From Acidobacteriaceae bacterium (GTDB lineage: Bacteria > Acidobacteriota > Terriglobia > Terriglobales > Acidobacteriaceae), in the NCBI GenBank assembly GCA_030041435.1, contig JASHNW010000089.1, positions 1 to 64,000 of the forward strand: 64,000 nucleotides of DNA, read 5' to 3'. The position numbers were made by a program, and so were the translations under genes. Within the stretch, counting starts at the first letter, position 1; the number at the start of each line of letters is the position of its first letter. Below, piece after piece: positions 9,901 through 18,586 of the stretch. Below the pieces are notes generated by a model. That model saw nothing but the letters and a program-made list of their open reading frames with translations. It ran no database searches and was not told where the DNA came from.

Positions 9901-11423
9901 CGGGGGTGCAGCTGATCAGCCCGCCGCCGCACCATGACATTTATTCGATTGAGGACCTGGCACAGCTCATTCACGATCTGCGGCGGATCAATCCGAAGGC
10001 GGCGATCGGGGTCAAGCTGGTCTCGGAATGCGGTGTGGGCACGGTAGCCGCGGGCGTGGCCAAGGCTTACGCCGATTACATCGTGATTGCCGGTCACAGC
10101 GGCGGCACCGGCGCATCGCCGCTGTCCAGCATCAAGTACGCCGGGAATCCGTGGGAGCTGGGACTGGCCGAGGCGCAGCAGGTGCTGATCCGCAACGGGC
10201 TGCGCGGCCGGGTGCGCCTGCGCTGCGACGGCGGGCTGAGGACGGCTCGGGATATCGTCATCGCTGCTTTGCTGGGGGCCGATGAATTTGCCTTCGGGAC
10301 CGCGGTGCTGGTGGCCCTGGGCTGCGACATGGCGCGCCAGTGCCACCTGAACACCTGTCCGACCGGCATTGCCACGCAGAGGCCAGAACTGCGGGCGAAA
10401 TTCCGCGGCAGGCCGGAGCATCTGATGCGGTTCTTCGAGGGACTGGCCGGGGAGATTTGCGCACAGCTGGCCGAACTGGGGCTGCCGTCTCTGGAAGCCG
10501 CCATCGGGCGCACGGACCTGCTGGAGCAGGTGCGCTTCGACGGCTGTCTCGATCTGGGACCGATGCTGGCTGCTCCCGCAGACGGCGGCAAAGCGGGCGC
10601 AACCCACTGGCAGGGCCGGCGCAATCTGCGGCCGGAAGACCACGCGCCCATCGACGATGCCTGGGTGGACCCGGCTGTCGCCGCTTACAAGGCGGGTGAG
10701 CCCTACATCAAAGACGCCCTGATTGCCAACGAGGACCGCACGTTTGGAGCGAGGCTGGCGGGCGAGCTGGCCATGCTGCAGTGTGCAGGCATGACCTCAG
10801 GTGCGCCGCTGACGTTCCGGCTCACCGGCGAAGCGGGGCAGTCGTTCGGAGCCTTTGCTGTGCCGGGAATGCAGCTCATCCTGAAGGGTCTGGCAAACGA
10901 CTTTGTGGGCAAGAGCCTTTCCGGCGGCGAGATTATTCTGCGCGGCCAGGGGCGCGCGGCCCTGCAATCGGAGCTGCACGTGATTCTGGGCAATGTGGCG
11001 CTGTATGGGGCCACCAGCGGGGCACTGTTTGCCGCGGGCCGCGCCGGCGAACGCTTCGCGGTGCGCAATTCCGGCGCGCTGGCGGTGGTGGAAGGCGTGG
11101 GCGATCACGGCTGCGAATACATGACGGGGGGCCTAGTCGCCGTGCTGGGCGCAACCGGCAGCAATTTTGGCGCGGGCATGACGGGCGGCGAGGCATGGGT
11201 GTTCGACGAGGACGGGCGGTTCCTGTCCGAGAAGCGCTACCACGCAGGCTTCCTCACGCCGGAGCCGTACGACACGCTCGATGGTCAGGCGAAGGACAGC
11301 ATTTTGGGGCTGGTGCAGCTGCACGCGGACAAGAGCGCGAGCACGCGGGCCTTCTGGCTGATGTCGAAATGGGAAGAGCTGGCGCCGCGGTTTGTGCGGC
11401 TGACACCAAAACCGCAGGCGTGA
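6924..11423 (+). CDS. gltB: Glutamate synthase large subunit
   Basis: Makes two glutamates from glutamine and 2-oxoglutarate. The 1499-residue protein has the full bacterial alpha-subunit layout: class II glutamine amidotransferase with catalytic Cys32 (HESCGVGF) after a 31-residue propeptide, a central domain, the FMN/[3Fe-4S] synthase domain with cluster cysteines C1134, C1140 and C1145 (spacing 6 and 5 as in E. coli), and a C-terminal glycine-rich beta-helix. The TTG at 6924 has GGAAGG nine bases upstream; an ATG six bases further on is the alternative. It is divergent from argR. No gltD follows, so the electron-donating small subunit must be elsewhere, or ferredoxin serves as donor. Confidence 0.95.
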   Translation: MDMGTRKSAAPAASTGGSRPSLIDSRFDHESCGVGFVATLENRPSHDILTKALTALSRLAHRGAVASDGKSSDGIGIHTAIPRELLLASAGIRLDAAQILAVGMVFLPADGAAADVEVGALEEAILAQGFTALGWRDVPTRPEILGEIALSTLPAIRQILLTGPHSDYQDCDRRLYLARKQFERAGTQGYVCSLSSSSIIYKAMCDARLLPEFYPDLADVRYVTPFALFHQRYATNVAPSWDRAQPFRVLGHNGEINTIWGNRARMTARAATLPDELRPIFTPSGSDSTSLDEVIELLARNGRTVAEAVRMVMPPADTGRHSAFLAYQGDCIEPWDGPAAVSFTDGHLIGAALDRNGLRPCRFFVTEDHLVVAGSEAGLVDLDPEKIVHSGRLGPGQMLLADLERHTFYEDDELQTLFDRAAPEYEALLENATLEADMPVAALDAAELNRLHLGFGYTKEDVNMVLKPMAMEGKDAVWSMGDDTPIAPLARTPRPVYAFFRQRFAQVTNPPIDSLREACVIQLHTRLGPWPHILGKRERLPGLSLSSPFLSLAQMDALHSRHHQLAGNLELAVLDCIFAPGCNLVTAIDDLCEKAVELVRGGAGILLLTDRGCGEHAIPIPMALALGAVHHGLIRRGERVRVGLAVEAGDCRDLHHAAVLLGMGAGAVCPWLALETARQLNPENGEANLLHAFDLGLAKIMSKMGISVVDSYRGAHLFDCLGLSQDVVQRCFEGTPAPLGGVGFPELENTLRELWLGAHNGGDAGSEGPEAGDGGPLVTVTATKDLPDYGWVRFRKAEKSEPHGWQPQTVRLLQTITGATKAAAAAADPTVAWAAFTGQSTEKEPAVLRDLLEMRAAAEPLAVSEVEPASNLYRRFIASAMSLGSLSPEAHQTITAAMNMLGGRSNTGEGGEDPAVYTPDVDLPLVGGAVPSHLLNNKVKQVASARFGVTAKYLMHAEELEIKIAQGSKPGEGGQLPSHKVTELIARLRHAQPGVQLISPPPHHDIYSIEDLAQLIHDLRRINPKAAIGVKLVSECGVGTVAAGVAKAYADYIVIAGHSGGTGASPLSSIKYAGNPWELGLAEAQQVLIRNGLRGRVRLRCDGGLRTARDIVIAALLGADEFAFGTAVLVALGCDMARQCHLNTCPTGIATQRPELRAKFRGRPEHLMRFFEGLAGEICAQLAELGLPSLEAAIGRTDLLEQVRFDGCLDLGPMLAAPADGGKAGATHWQGRRNLRPEDHAPIDDAWVDPAVAAYKAGEPYIKDALIANEDRTFGARLAGELAMLQCAGMTSGAPLTFRLTGEAGQSFGAFAVPGMQLILKGLANDFVGKSLSGGEIILRGQGRAALQSELHVILGNVALYGATSGALFAAGRAGERFAVRNSGALAVVEGVGDHGCEYMTGGLVAVLGATGSNFGAGMTGGEAWVFDEDGRFLSEKRYHAGFLTPEPYDTLDGQAKDSILGLVQLHADKSASTRAFWLMSKWEELAPRFVRLTPKPQA

Positions 11424-11542
11424 ACGGTCGATAGCTAGCGGGAAACTTTTCCGATGGGTTGCGGGTTAAGGTTCTCAGCGGAGATGCGGTTGTATCTTTT
11501 GCTTAACCCGTGACATCAAAACTGCGTCCTTCCTTTGTGCCG

Positions 11543-12661
11543 ATGTTGTCTTCCCATTTCGCCTTTCGCCGTGTCGCGGTCTGGTCGCTGGTTCCGCTCC
11601 TGTTCACTGCCGGATGCGGACGCCTCGCACCTCACCCACCGCCGGAATATGTATATGTCTGGGTCAAAGGGGCGTCTTTGCGCGACCGCGTTGCGGTGGT
11701 GAGCAATCTGGTCGCCGAGGTGAACAACGGAGAGCGCCTGCTGGTGATCGAACACGGCCGGCGCTTTCTGAAGGTGAAAACCGCTCACGGCGATATCGGG
11801 TGGATCGAGGACCATGGCGTCATCGATCAGAAGGTCTACGACCAGTTCCAGCAGCTGGCGAAGGATCATGAGCACTCGCCGGTGGTCTCAACGGGGGTGC
11901 TGTTGGACGATTATTGGCTGCGCGATGCTCCAGGGCGGACGTCGGACCGCTTCTATCTTCTGCCTGAAAACGACAAGCTGCAGATGCTGGAGCGGGCGTC
12001 GGTTCCCAAATCCAAATCGAACCAGCCAGTCCCGGTGCCACTGGAGAAACCGGCAGAACGGGCGAAGAATGAAGAGCCCCCGCCGCCGGAGCTCGAGGAT
12101 TACTGGCTGGTCCGCGACAGTGCGGGTCAGGTGGGCTGGGTACGCTCCAGAGTTCTCGACGAGGACGTGCCGGATGCGATCGCGGGACTGGGCGAGGGCC
12201 AGAAGATTGTCGGTGCGTACGTGTTGCGGACGGTCACCGATCCAGACGCCAATGTGCCTGGGAATCAGGTGCCGGAATACGTGACGGTGCTGGCGCCGTG
12301 GAAAGACGGTCTGCCCTACGACTTCGATCAGGTGCGGGTTTTCACCTGGAACGTGAAGAAGCACCGCTACGAGACGGCGTACCGCGAGCGGAATATCGCG
12401 GGTTATCTGCCCGTGACCGTGTCGCAGCAACAGTTCGGCAACCAGCAGGAGCCGGTCTTCTCCTATCGGGTGGCATCGGGAGAGGCGGTGGCGGTGGATC
12501 CGGAGACAGGCAGCGTGCGGCCGGCCAACACGGTGACGGAGAGTTTCCATATGGAGGGCGTCATTGTGCGGCGCATCGGTGAGGAGCCGCGGGTGCGTAC
12601 CGCCTCGTCCGGCGCGGCACCGCAGGGGCGCGAGAAAGGGCGCCGCCGGGGCCATGGCTAG
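11543..12661 (+). CDS. Lipoprotein with SH3-like segments, unknown function
   Basis: A 372-residue protein from the ATG at 11543. A GTG at 11510 would add eleven residues. The N-terminus has two arginines, a hydrophobic stretch and the lipobox LFTAGC, so it should be lipidated and anchored on the outer side of the inner membrane. Two segments resemble bacterial SH3 domains: one has GASLRDRVAVVSNLVAEV then FLKVKTAHGDIGWIED, and the other has DYWLVRDSAGQVGWVRSRVL. The middle is Pro/Glu-rich and the tail basic. Such proteins often bind cell wall, but the role here is unknown. A 9-bp inverted repeat (CGGGTTAAG/CTTAACCCG) lies just before the GTG alternative. Confidence 0.75.
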   Translation: MLSSHFAFRRVAVWSLVPLLFTAGCGRLAPHPPPEYVYVWVKGASLRDRVAVVSNLVAEVNNGERLLVIEHGRRFLKVKTAHGDIGWIEDHGVIDQKVYDQFQQLAKDHEHSPVVSTGVLLDDYWLRDAPGRTSDRFYLLPENDKLQMLERASVPKSKSNQPVPVPLEKPAERAKNEEPPPPELEDYWLVRDSAGQVGWVRSRVLDEDVPDAIAGLGEGQKIVGAYVLRTVTDPDANVPGNQVPEYVTVLAPWKDGLPYDFDQVRVFTWNVKKHRYETAYRERNIAGYLPVTVSQQQFGNQQEPVFSYRVASGEAVAVDPETGSVRPANTVTESFHMEGVIVRRIGEEPRVRTASSGAAPQGREKGRRRGHG

Positions 12662-12669
12662 AGACAGCA

Positions 12670-12918
12670 ATTAACTTTCCCACGACCGGCGCTGGTAGCC
12701 CATTTTTCTCAGTTCGAGGAGCGAGGAGCGATGCATACCGGGTGTCTGCGAGCGACGAGCGACGACGAAATGGGGAAAATGGGCCCCAGCCCGCAGGGTT
12801 GCGGGGCAAATCGGGCCATACTTCATTCTCGCCCTCGACAGTGGGCCCGCCACAGCCTTCGGGCTCGGCTTCGTCTGGCCCGATTTTCCCTCGCTACGCC
12901 GGCCGCGCGAAAGTTAAT
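12670..12918. mobile_element. MITE-like element with 21-bp terminal inverted repeats, no coding capacity
   Basis: The left end ATTAACTTTCCCACGACCGG and the right end (reverse complement begins ATTAACTTTCGCGCGGCCGG) match at 18 of the first 21 positions. The 249 bp between hold no convincing gene. Inside are short heptamer runs (CGAGGAG twice at 12715-12728, CGAGCGA twice at 12749-12762) and complementary pieces such as GGGAAAAT/ATTTTCCC. It fills most of the 515-bp gap between the lipoprotein gene and hfq. I see no clear target-site duplication. Beyond it, 12919-13176 holds nothing I recognise. Confidence 0.55.
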
Positions 12919-13176
12919 AGCAGCCTCCAGGCGCACCGCGGGAGGTGCGGCGATGCGTTGCATGTGGCCAGAGGATTTGGCGCTTATGCATGGAAGAGGT
13001 GAAGATCGCCGGCGGCCGGAGCCGGGGCGTGTTGCGCAAATGGTTGATCAGCCCGTATCTTGGTTATCACACCTTGAAGGTGGATGCGGCGCTTCCAATT
13101 TTGGCGTCGCTGCAGGTATTTCCTGTGGTTGGCAGTTTCACCGCTCGACTTGAATGCAGGCAAAGGAGATCGGCTC

Positions 13177-13482
13177 ATGGATAACAAGCCGGCGCAGAAC
13201 ATTCAGGACACGTTTCTGAACACTGTTCGCAAGGATAAAACCCCTATTACGATCTATCTGGTGAGCGGAGTTAAGCTTACCGGCAAGATTCGTTCTTTCG
13301 ATAAGTATTCGGTGCTGCTGGAAAACAACAGCCAGGAGCAGCTTATCTTCAAGCACGCCATCTCAACGGTGGTCAGTACCCGCTCCGTGCTGCACAGCGA
13401 GCATCGCCCGCCGCACGTTGCGCAACCCGGCCCGGTGGCAGTGACTCCGGCCCCGGCAGCCCAGGAGGCGTCCGGCTCCTAA
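13177..13482 (+). CDS. hfq: RNA chaperone Hfq
   Basis: A 101-residue Sm-like protein that forms a hexameric ring and pairs small RNAs with mRNAs. The Sm1 part ([22 protein letters not shown]) and Sm2 part ([19 protein letters not shown], with FKHAIST for the usual YKHAIST) are intact. The tail is Pro/Ala-rich. The ATG at 13177 has AAGGAGA upstream. It is followed after 35 bp by hflX, the order also seen in enterobacteria. Its presence predicts Hfq-dependent small RNAs in this organism. Confidence 0.96.
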   Translation: MDNKPAQNIQDTFLNTVRKDKTPITIYLVSGVKLTGKIRSFDKYSVLLENNSQEQLIFKHAISTVVSTRSVLHSEHRPPHVAQPGPVAVTPAPAAQEASGS

Positions 13483-13517
13483 GCGAGCCGGGCCATGAAG
13501 CGGCAAGGTCGAATCCG

Positions 13518-14882
13518 ATGGCGGTGAACGCAACGGATTCACGCTCGGAGCGAGCGCTGCTGGTGTCAGTAGCGTTCGCAAGCGCGAGGAAAGCGGTGTC
13601 TTCGGCCGCTGCCCAGGCTCGGGTAGCGGCCGCGCCGCGTCCAGGGGGCGAACTCCACGACGGCGACTTCCGCATGGAGGAGTTTCGCGAGCTGGTGACC
13701 AGCGCAGGAGCGGTGGTGGCGGGCGAGGTGGTGCAGCATCGCCCCAAAGCCGATCCGGCGACGCTCATCGGCAGTGGCAAGGTTGAGGAGCTGGCTGGAG
13801 CGGCTGCCGCCAGCGGAGTCGATCTTGTTATCTTCGACCACAACCTGAGTGCGACACAGCTGCGCAATCTGGAAGATGCGCTGCCCTGCCGCGTCATCGA
13901 CCGAACGCAACTGATCCTCGACATCTTCGCGCGGCATGCGCGGACACGCGAGGGCCAGCTGCAGGTGGAATTGGCGCAGCTGGAATATATGCTTCCGCGG
14001 CTGACGGGGCGAGGCAAGGCCATGTCGCAGCTGGGAGGGGGCATCGGCACGCGGGGACCGGGCGAGACGCAGCTGGAGACCGACCGCCGGCGCATCCAGC
14101 GGCGCGTGCTGCAGCTGCGCAGCGAACTGGAGGCGGTGCGGAGGACGCGCGCCCAGCAACGACAGCGCCGGGAAGCGGTCCCGGTGCCCGCCGTGGCCCT
14201 TGTGGGTTATACCAACGCCGGAAAGAGCACGCTGTTCAACGCGTTGACGCAGCGGTTTGGCGAGCCGGCGCGGAGAATCGGCAAACGCGCCGGCGTGGTC
14301 GAGTCGGCGCGCATGTTCGCGACGCTGGATCCGAAGCTCAGCGCGATTTATCTGGCCAGCCGCAGAAAAGTGCTGCTGTCGGATACGGTGGGATTCATCC
14401 GCGACCTGCCGCACACCCTGGTCACGTCGTTTCGAGCGACGCTGGAGGAAGTGAGAAAGGCGGAGGTGCTGTTGCATGTTCGCGACGCGTCCAGCCCATT
14501 GCGGGACGAGCACAAGACGGAAGTGGAAAAAGTGCTGGGCGAACTGGACGTGCTGGACAAGCCGCGGCTGGAAGTGCTGAACAAAGTGGACCTGTTATCG
14601 GCCGACGACCTGGCAAATGCGGCTGCCGGCGAGACAGCGATCCTGGTATCGGCGAAAGAGGGCACAGGGATCGATGCGCTGATGGAACGCATCGACGCGG
14701 AGCTGATGCGCGACCCGATCCTGGAGCAGCGGTTCCAGATTCCGCAATCGGAGGGAGATGTGCTGGCGGCGCTGGAAGCGGGTGCAGTGATCAGCGAGCG
14801 GGAGTACGAAGGTAACCTGGTGGGCATGACGGCAGCCGGTCCGGCATCGTTACTCGGACGGTACCGTCGATTCCGCAAATAG
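13518..14882 (+). CDS. hflX: Ribosome-associated GTPase HflX
   Basis: GTPase that binds the 50S subunit and splits stalled 70S ribosomes after stress. The 454 residues comprise the N-terminal HflX domain ([38 protein letters not shown]), a coiled linker, and the G domain with GYTNAGKST at 230-238, DTVGF for G3 and NKVD for G4. It starts with ATG at 13518 shortly after hfq and is probably cotranscribed with it. The C-terminus ends in a basic LGRYRRFRK tail. All motifs are conserved. Confidence 0.95.
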   Translation: MAVNATDSRSERALLVSVAFASARKAVSSAAAQARVAAAPRPGGELHDGDFRMEEFRELVTSAGAVVAGEVVQHRPKADPATLIGSGKVEELAGAAAASGVDLVIFDHNLSATQLRNLEDALPCRVIDRTQLILDIFARHARTREGQLQVELAQLEYMLPRLTGRGKAMSQLGGGIGTRGPGETQLETDRRRIQRRVLQLRSELEAVRRTRAQQRQRREAVPVPAVALVGYTNAGKSTLFNALTQRFGEPARRIGKRAGVVESARMFATLDPKLSAIYLASRRKVLLSDTVGFIRDLPHTLVTSFRATLEEVRKAEVLLHVRDASSPLRDEHKTEVEKVLGELDVLDKPRLEVLNKVDLLSADDLANAAAGETAILVSAKEGTGIDALMERIDAELMRDPILEQRFQIPQSEGDVLAALEAGAVISEREYEGNLVGMTAAGPASLLGRYRRFRK

Positions 14883-14897
14883 TGGCGCAGATAGCAC

Positions 14898-14960
14898 GAG
14901 CCGGATGAGGGAGGTGGTGGGATCTCCGGTCATCCGGCTCGCCGACCCTGAACCGGGTCG
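14898..14960 (+). other. Two consecutive hairpins after hflX
   Basis: The gap 14883-15190 has no gene. It begins with an 11-bp perfect stem (GAGCCGGATGA at 14898, TCATCCGGCTC at 14930) with a 21-base loop, then a 6-bp hairpin (CGACCC at 14943, GGGTCG at 14955). There is no U run, so this is a weak candidate for the end of the hfq-hflX transcript. No known RNA family is recognised. Confidence 0.4.
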
Positions 14961-15103
14961 AGGTGGTATCCTTAGTGTACGCCGGATCCCCGCAAGGTCA
15001 AGCCCAAAAACCATGCGTAGACGATTTAGGCACTCCCCAACGATTCCGCTGTTCAGGAGATGAAACCCCAGGCGAGCCCCCGCGGGTAGGTTCCTTTCGT
15101 CAT

Positions 15104-15133
15104 TTGACACCTATTTTTTGCGTCTGTTAGAAC
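15104..15133 (+). promoter_or_regulatory. Probable promoter of the F1/b-subunit ATP synthase operon
   Basis: TTGACA at 15104-15109, an 18-bp spacer, then TAGAAC at 15128-15133 (four of six -10 matches), about 57 bp before the first atp gene. Confidence 0.5.
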
Positions 15134-15190
15134 CTAAGGTTCCAGCTTAGCCATTCTCATTCGTTCCCGACAGCTCAGGCCGGTTAACCC

Positions 15191-15652
15191 ATGGATGAAT
15201 TGCTGCGTCAACTCGAAGCTCTTGCGCTGGGTGCGATCCCCACGCTAGTGCTTTTTATTGTTCTGGTTCTGGCGTATCGGTACATCCTGTTCGGCGCCCT
15301 GATGAAGATGCGCGCCGAGCGGAGGGAACGAACGGTTGGGGCCATGGAAAAGTCAAGGCTGGCGATTGCCGCCGCGGATGCGCGAACCCAGGAGTACGAG
15401 GCGAGGATGCGGGCGGGGAGGGCGGAGATATTCCGCCGCCGCGAGCAGCGGATCCAGCAGCTGAATGCGGAGCGGGAGAGCGCGCTGGCGGCGGCGCGTC
15501 TGGCCGCCCAGCAGCGGGTGCACGAGGCGCAAATGGCCCTGCAGGCCCAGACGGTCGAGGCTCAGAAGCAAATCGAGGTTTCCGCCGGCCAGCTGGCCGC
15601 ACTGGTGCTGGCGGCGGTTCTTCCGCCCGCGCCCGCGGAGAGTTCCCGTTGA
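15191..15652 (+). CDS. ATP synthase F0 subunit b (b'-type)
   Basis: A 153-residue peripheral-stalk subunit. One N-terminal membrane helix (about 14-36, IPTLVLFIVLVLAYRYILFGAL) is followed by a long charged, alanine-rich coiled coil. It is the first of two different b subunits in this operon, as in organisms with b/b' heterodimers. It overlaps the next gene by four bases. The ATG at 15191 has little ribosome-site sequence. Confident as a b-family protein; which copy should be called b' is a convention. Confidence 0.85.
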   Translation: MDELLRQLEALALGAIPTLVLFIVLVLAYRYILFGALMKMRAERRERTVGAMEKSRLAIAAADARTQEYEARMRAGRAEIFRRREQRIQQLNAERESALAAARLAAQQRVHEAQMALQAQTVEAQKQIEVSAGQLAALVLAAVLPPAPAESSR

Positions 15653-16350
15653 AGACAATGGCGCGATGCGTGAGTTTCGTTGCTTTGCTGGCGGTGCTGG
15701 CAGCGCTGCCTGCGGTGCGGCTGCACGCTCAGCAGCCTGCCCACCCGCAGGATGGCGCAGTCTCCAGCGCCAACCACATGGATACGCCGGATACGAACGC
15801 TCAAACCGAGGCGTACCGGCACTCCGCGGCCGTACAGGCGATCGCGCGCATGCTGCACGTGAAGACGGAAACAGCCGCGGAAATCTTTGAGGACCTCAAT
15901 TCCGGGGTGCTGCTGCTGGTGGTGGGCGGCTTCCTGTGGAAAGTTCTGCCGGGAATCTTTCGCCGCCGCTCGGAGGCGGTGAAAAAGGACCTGACTCTGG
16001 CGCAGGCTGCAACGGAGGACGCCAACCGGCGGCTGGCGCAGGTGGAAGCGCGGCTGGCGCGGCTGGATGTGGAGATCGATGCAATTCGTCAACAGGCGGA
16101 AAAGGACTCCGCAGGGGACGAAAGGCGCATGCGCGAGGCGCTCGAATCGGAGCGCGAGAGGATCATCGCATCCGCGGAGCAGGAGATCGCGGCCACGCAG
16201 GCTGCGGCGCAGCGGGAGCTGAAAAAGTTTGCCGCCGACCTGGCGATCGATAACGCGATCCGCAGGGTCCAGCTCTCCGCCGATACCGACCGTGCGCTGG
16301 TGAAGGATTTTGGAAAGGGTCTGTCTGACGGATCGGGAGGGAAGGCATAA
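15649..16350 (+). CDS. atpF: ATP synthase F0 subunit b with N-terminal signal peptide
   Basis: A 233-residue stalk subunit, longer than the usual 150-170. It begins with a signal-peptide-like stretch (hydrophobic to about residue 25, ending HAQ), then a roughly 60-residue segment that would lie outside, then the membrane helix SGVLLLVVGGFLWKVL and the cytoplasmic coiled coil. The start may be TTG at 15649, which overlaps the previous stop and has GGAGAG upstream, or ATG at 15658. It is followed with no gap by atpH. The extra exported segment is odd; the c subunit in the second atp cluster also has a signal peptide. Confidence 0.88.
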   Translation: MKTMARCVSFVALLAVLAALPAVRLHAQQPAHPQDGAVSSANHMDTPDTNAQTEAYRHSAAVQAIARMLHVKTETAAEIFEDLNSGVLLLVVGGFLWKVLPGIFRRRSEAVKKDLTLAQAATEDANRRLAQVEARLARLDVEIDAIRQQAEKDSAGDERRMREALESERERIIASAEQEIAATQAAAQRELKKFAADLAIDNAIRRVQLSADTDRALVKDFGKGLSDGSGGKA

Positions 16351-16890
16351 ATGGCGAGTTTTGCATCCCGCTACGCGCAGGCCTTTGCCGATGTCATATT
16401 TGAGGCGCATCTGAACGCGAAGGAGGTGCAGCGGCAAGTGGCCGATTTCGGCGCCGCGTGGCACGAAAGCCACCCCTTGCGGGAGTTTTTCCTCGATCCC
16501 TCGTTTCCGATCGAGCAGAAGGTGGCGTTTCTCGACAAGCTGAACGCGAAGCTGGGCATGGGGGAGCAAACGCGGAATTTCGTCGCGGTGCTGATCCGGA
16601 ACGATCGTCTGGTGGGCTTCGACGACGTGGCGGCGGAGTTGCGCCGCGAGATCAACCGGCGTCTGGGCATCTCAGAAGCGAAGGTGATCTCGGCGCGGAA
16701 ACTGGACCACCGGGAGCGCAGCGACCTGGAGCAGCAGATTGCGGCGCTGACCGGCGGCCAGGTGGAAGCGCAGTACGAGGAAGACAGTGCGCTTATCGGC
16801 GGAGCCATCGTGCAGGTGGGCAGCACGGTGTACGACGGATCGGTGCGAGGCCGGCTCGACGGTCTGAGAGAAATGCTGGTGGAGAGCTGA
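16351..16890 (+). CDS. atpH: ATP synthase F1 subunit delta
   Basis: A 179-residue subunit (OSCP homologue) that joins the top of F1 to the b stalk. An N-terminal six-helix domain ([15 protein letters not shown]) is followed by the C-terminal signature [22 protein letters not shown]. Length is normal. It starts directly after the atpF stop and is followed after 73 bp by atpA. Confidence 0.94.
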   Translation: MASFASRYAQAFADVIFEAHLNAKEVQRQVADFGAAWHESHPLREFFLDPSFPIEQKVAFLDKLNAKLGMGEQTRNFVAVLIRNDRLVGFDDVAAELRREINRRLGISEAKVISARKLDHRERSDLEQQIAALTGGQVEAQYEEDSALIGGAIVQVGSTVYDGSVRGRLDGLREMLVES

Positions 16891-16963
16891 AGTCCAGCCA
16901 TCGGACGCGAGCAGGGCGGCAAGCACAAGTAGAAAGATCAGAGCGGATCAGGACAAGAAAAGC

Positions 16964-18580
16964 ATGGCGCAGATCAAAGCAGACGAAATCACAGCGCTCC
17001 TGAAGGAGCAGATTGCAAACTTCGACGCGAAGATGCGCGTCGACGAAGTCGGCACCGTGATCACCCTGGGCGACGGCATTGCGCGCCTGTACGGTTTGGA
17101 CAAGGTGATGGCCGGCGAGTTGCTGGAGTTTCCCCACGGCATTGCGGGACTGGCGATGAGCCTCGAAGAGGATCAGGTGGGCTCGGTGCTGCTGGGCGAC
17201 TACACCGAGGTGCGCGAAGGCGACCAGGTGAAGCGCACGGGGAAGATTCTGAGCGTGCCGGTGGGAGACGCGATGGTTGGCCGCGTGGTGAACGCGCTCG
17301 GCCAGCCCATCGACGATAAGGGTCCGATCCAAATCTCCGCCACGCTGCCGGTGGAGCGCCTGGCGCCGGGCGTCATCGACCGCCAGCCGGTGCGCGAGCC
17401 GATGATGACGGGACTGAAGGCTATCGACTCGATGATCCCCATCGGCCGGGGCCAGCGCGAACTGATCATCGGTGACCGCCAGACGGGCAAGACGGCGGTG
17501 GCGCTGGACACGATCATCAACAACGAGAAGAACGACCTCATCTGCATCTACTGCGCCATCGGCCAGAAGCGGTCTTCGATTGCCCAGGTGGTGCAGACGC
17601 TGGACGAGTACGGGGCGATGGGCCACACCATCGTCGTGGCCGCATCGGCCTCGGAGCCGGCTCCGATGCTCTACCTGGCGCCTTACGCAGCCTGCGCGAT
17701 GGGCGAGTATTTCCGCGACAAGGGCCGGCACGCGCTGGTGATCTACGACGATCTTTCGAAACATGCGATCGCCTATCGCGAGATTTCGCTGCTGCTGCGG
17801 CGCCCTCCGGGCCGCGAAGCCTACCCGGGCGACGTTTTCTACCTCCATTCGCGCCTGCTGGAGCGCGCGTCGAAGCTCAGCGACGAGCGCGGAGGCGGCT
17901 CGCTGACGGCTTTGCCCATTATCGAAACGCAGGCGGGCGACGTATCGGCCTATATCCCGACCAACGTCATTTCCATCACCGACGGCCAGATCTTCCTGGA
18001 GACGGACCTGTTCAACTCGGGCGTGCGCCCCGCGGTCAACGTTGGCCTGTCTGTCTCGCGCGTGGGATTCTCGGCAGCCATCAAGGCTATCAAGCAGGTG
18101 GGCGCGACGCTCAAGCTGGACCTGGCGCAGTACCGCGAGCTGGCGGCGTTTGCGCAGTTTGGCAGCGATCTGGACAAGGTGACGCTGAACCAGCTGAACC
18201 GCGGACAGCGCCTGACCGAGCTGCTGAAGCAGCCGCAGTTCCACCCGCTGCCGGCGGAGAAGCAGGTGATCATCCTGTTCGCCGGAACGCAGGGCTACCT
18301 GGACGACCTGAAGGTGGAGCAGATTCGCGCGTTCGAAGATGGACTGTACCAGTATCTGGACTCGGGACAGACGCAGCTTCTGAGCGACATCGCCACGAAG
18401 AAGGTTCTTGACGACGATCTGCGCAGCCGCATTCACGCCGCACTGAAGGAATACAAGGCGAACTTCGTGGGCGAGCACGAGGGAGCGCGTGTGAAGCAGG
18501 CTCCGGCGCAGCCGGCCGCTGAAAAGCAACAGAACCAGAGCCAGGAGCAGCAGGCGCAGCCCGCGGGGGCGGCACACTAG
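16964..18580 (+). CDS. atpA: ATP synthase F1 subunit alpha
   Basis: Non-catalytic nucleotide-binding subunit of the F1 hexamer. It has 538 residues, a Walker A GDRQTGKT at 170-177, and the arginine-finger segment [10 protein letters not shown]. The C-terminal 30 residues are Gln/Pro/Ala-rich and beyond the usual end, giving a length about 30 above average. ATG at 16964. atpG follows after six bases. Confidence 0.97.
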   Translation: MAQIKADEITALLKEQIANFDAKMRVDEVGTVITLGDGIARLYGLDKVMAGELLEFPHGIAGLAMSLEEDQVGSVLLGDYTEVREGDQVKRTGKILSVPVGDAMVGRVVNALGQPIDDKGPIQISATLPVERLAPGVIDRQPVREPMMTGLKAIDSMIPIGRGQRELIIGDRQTGKTAVALDTIINNEKNDLICIYCAIGQKRSSIAQVVQTLDEYGAMGHTIVVAASASEPAPMLYLAPYAACAMGEYFRDKGRHALVIYDDLSKHAIAYREISLLLRRPPGREAYPGDVFYLHSRLLERASKLSDERGGGSLTALPIIETQAGDVSAYIPTNVISITDGQIFLETDLFNSGVRPAVNVGLSVSRVGFSAAIKAIKQVGATLKLDLAQYRELAAFAQFGSDLDKVTLNQLNRGQRLTELLKQPQFHPLPAEKQVIILFAGTQGYLDDLKVEQIRAFEDGLYQYLDSGQTQLLSDIATKKVLDDDLRSRIHAALKEYKANFVGEHEGARVKQAPAQPAAEKQQNQSQEQQAQPAGAAH

Positions 18581-18586
18581 GGACGC

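Noticed and set aside
14883-15190. A riboswitch or structural RNA before the atp operon
   Set aside because: Two hairpins are present, but I could match no conserved RNA motif; reported only as hairpins and a promoter.
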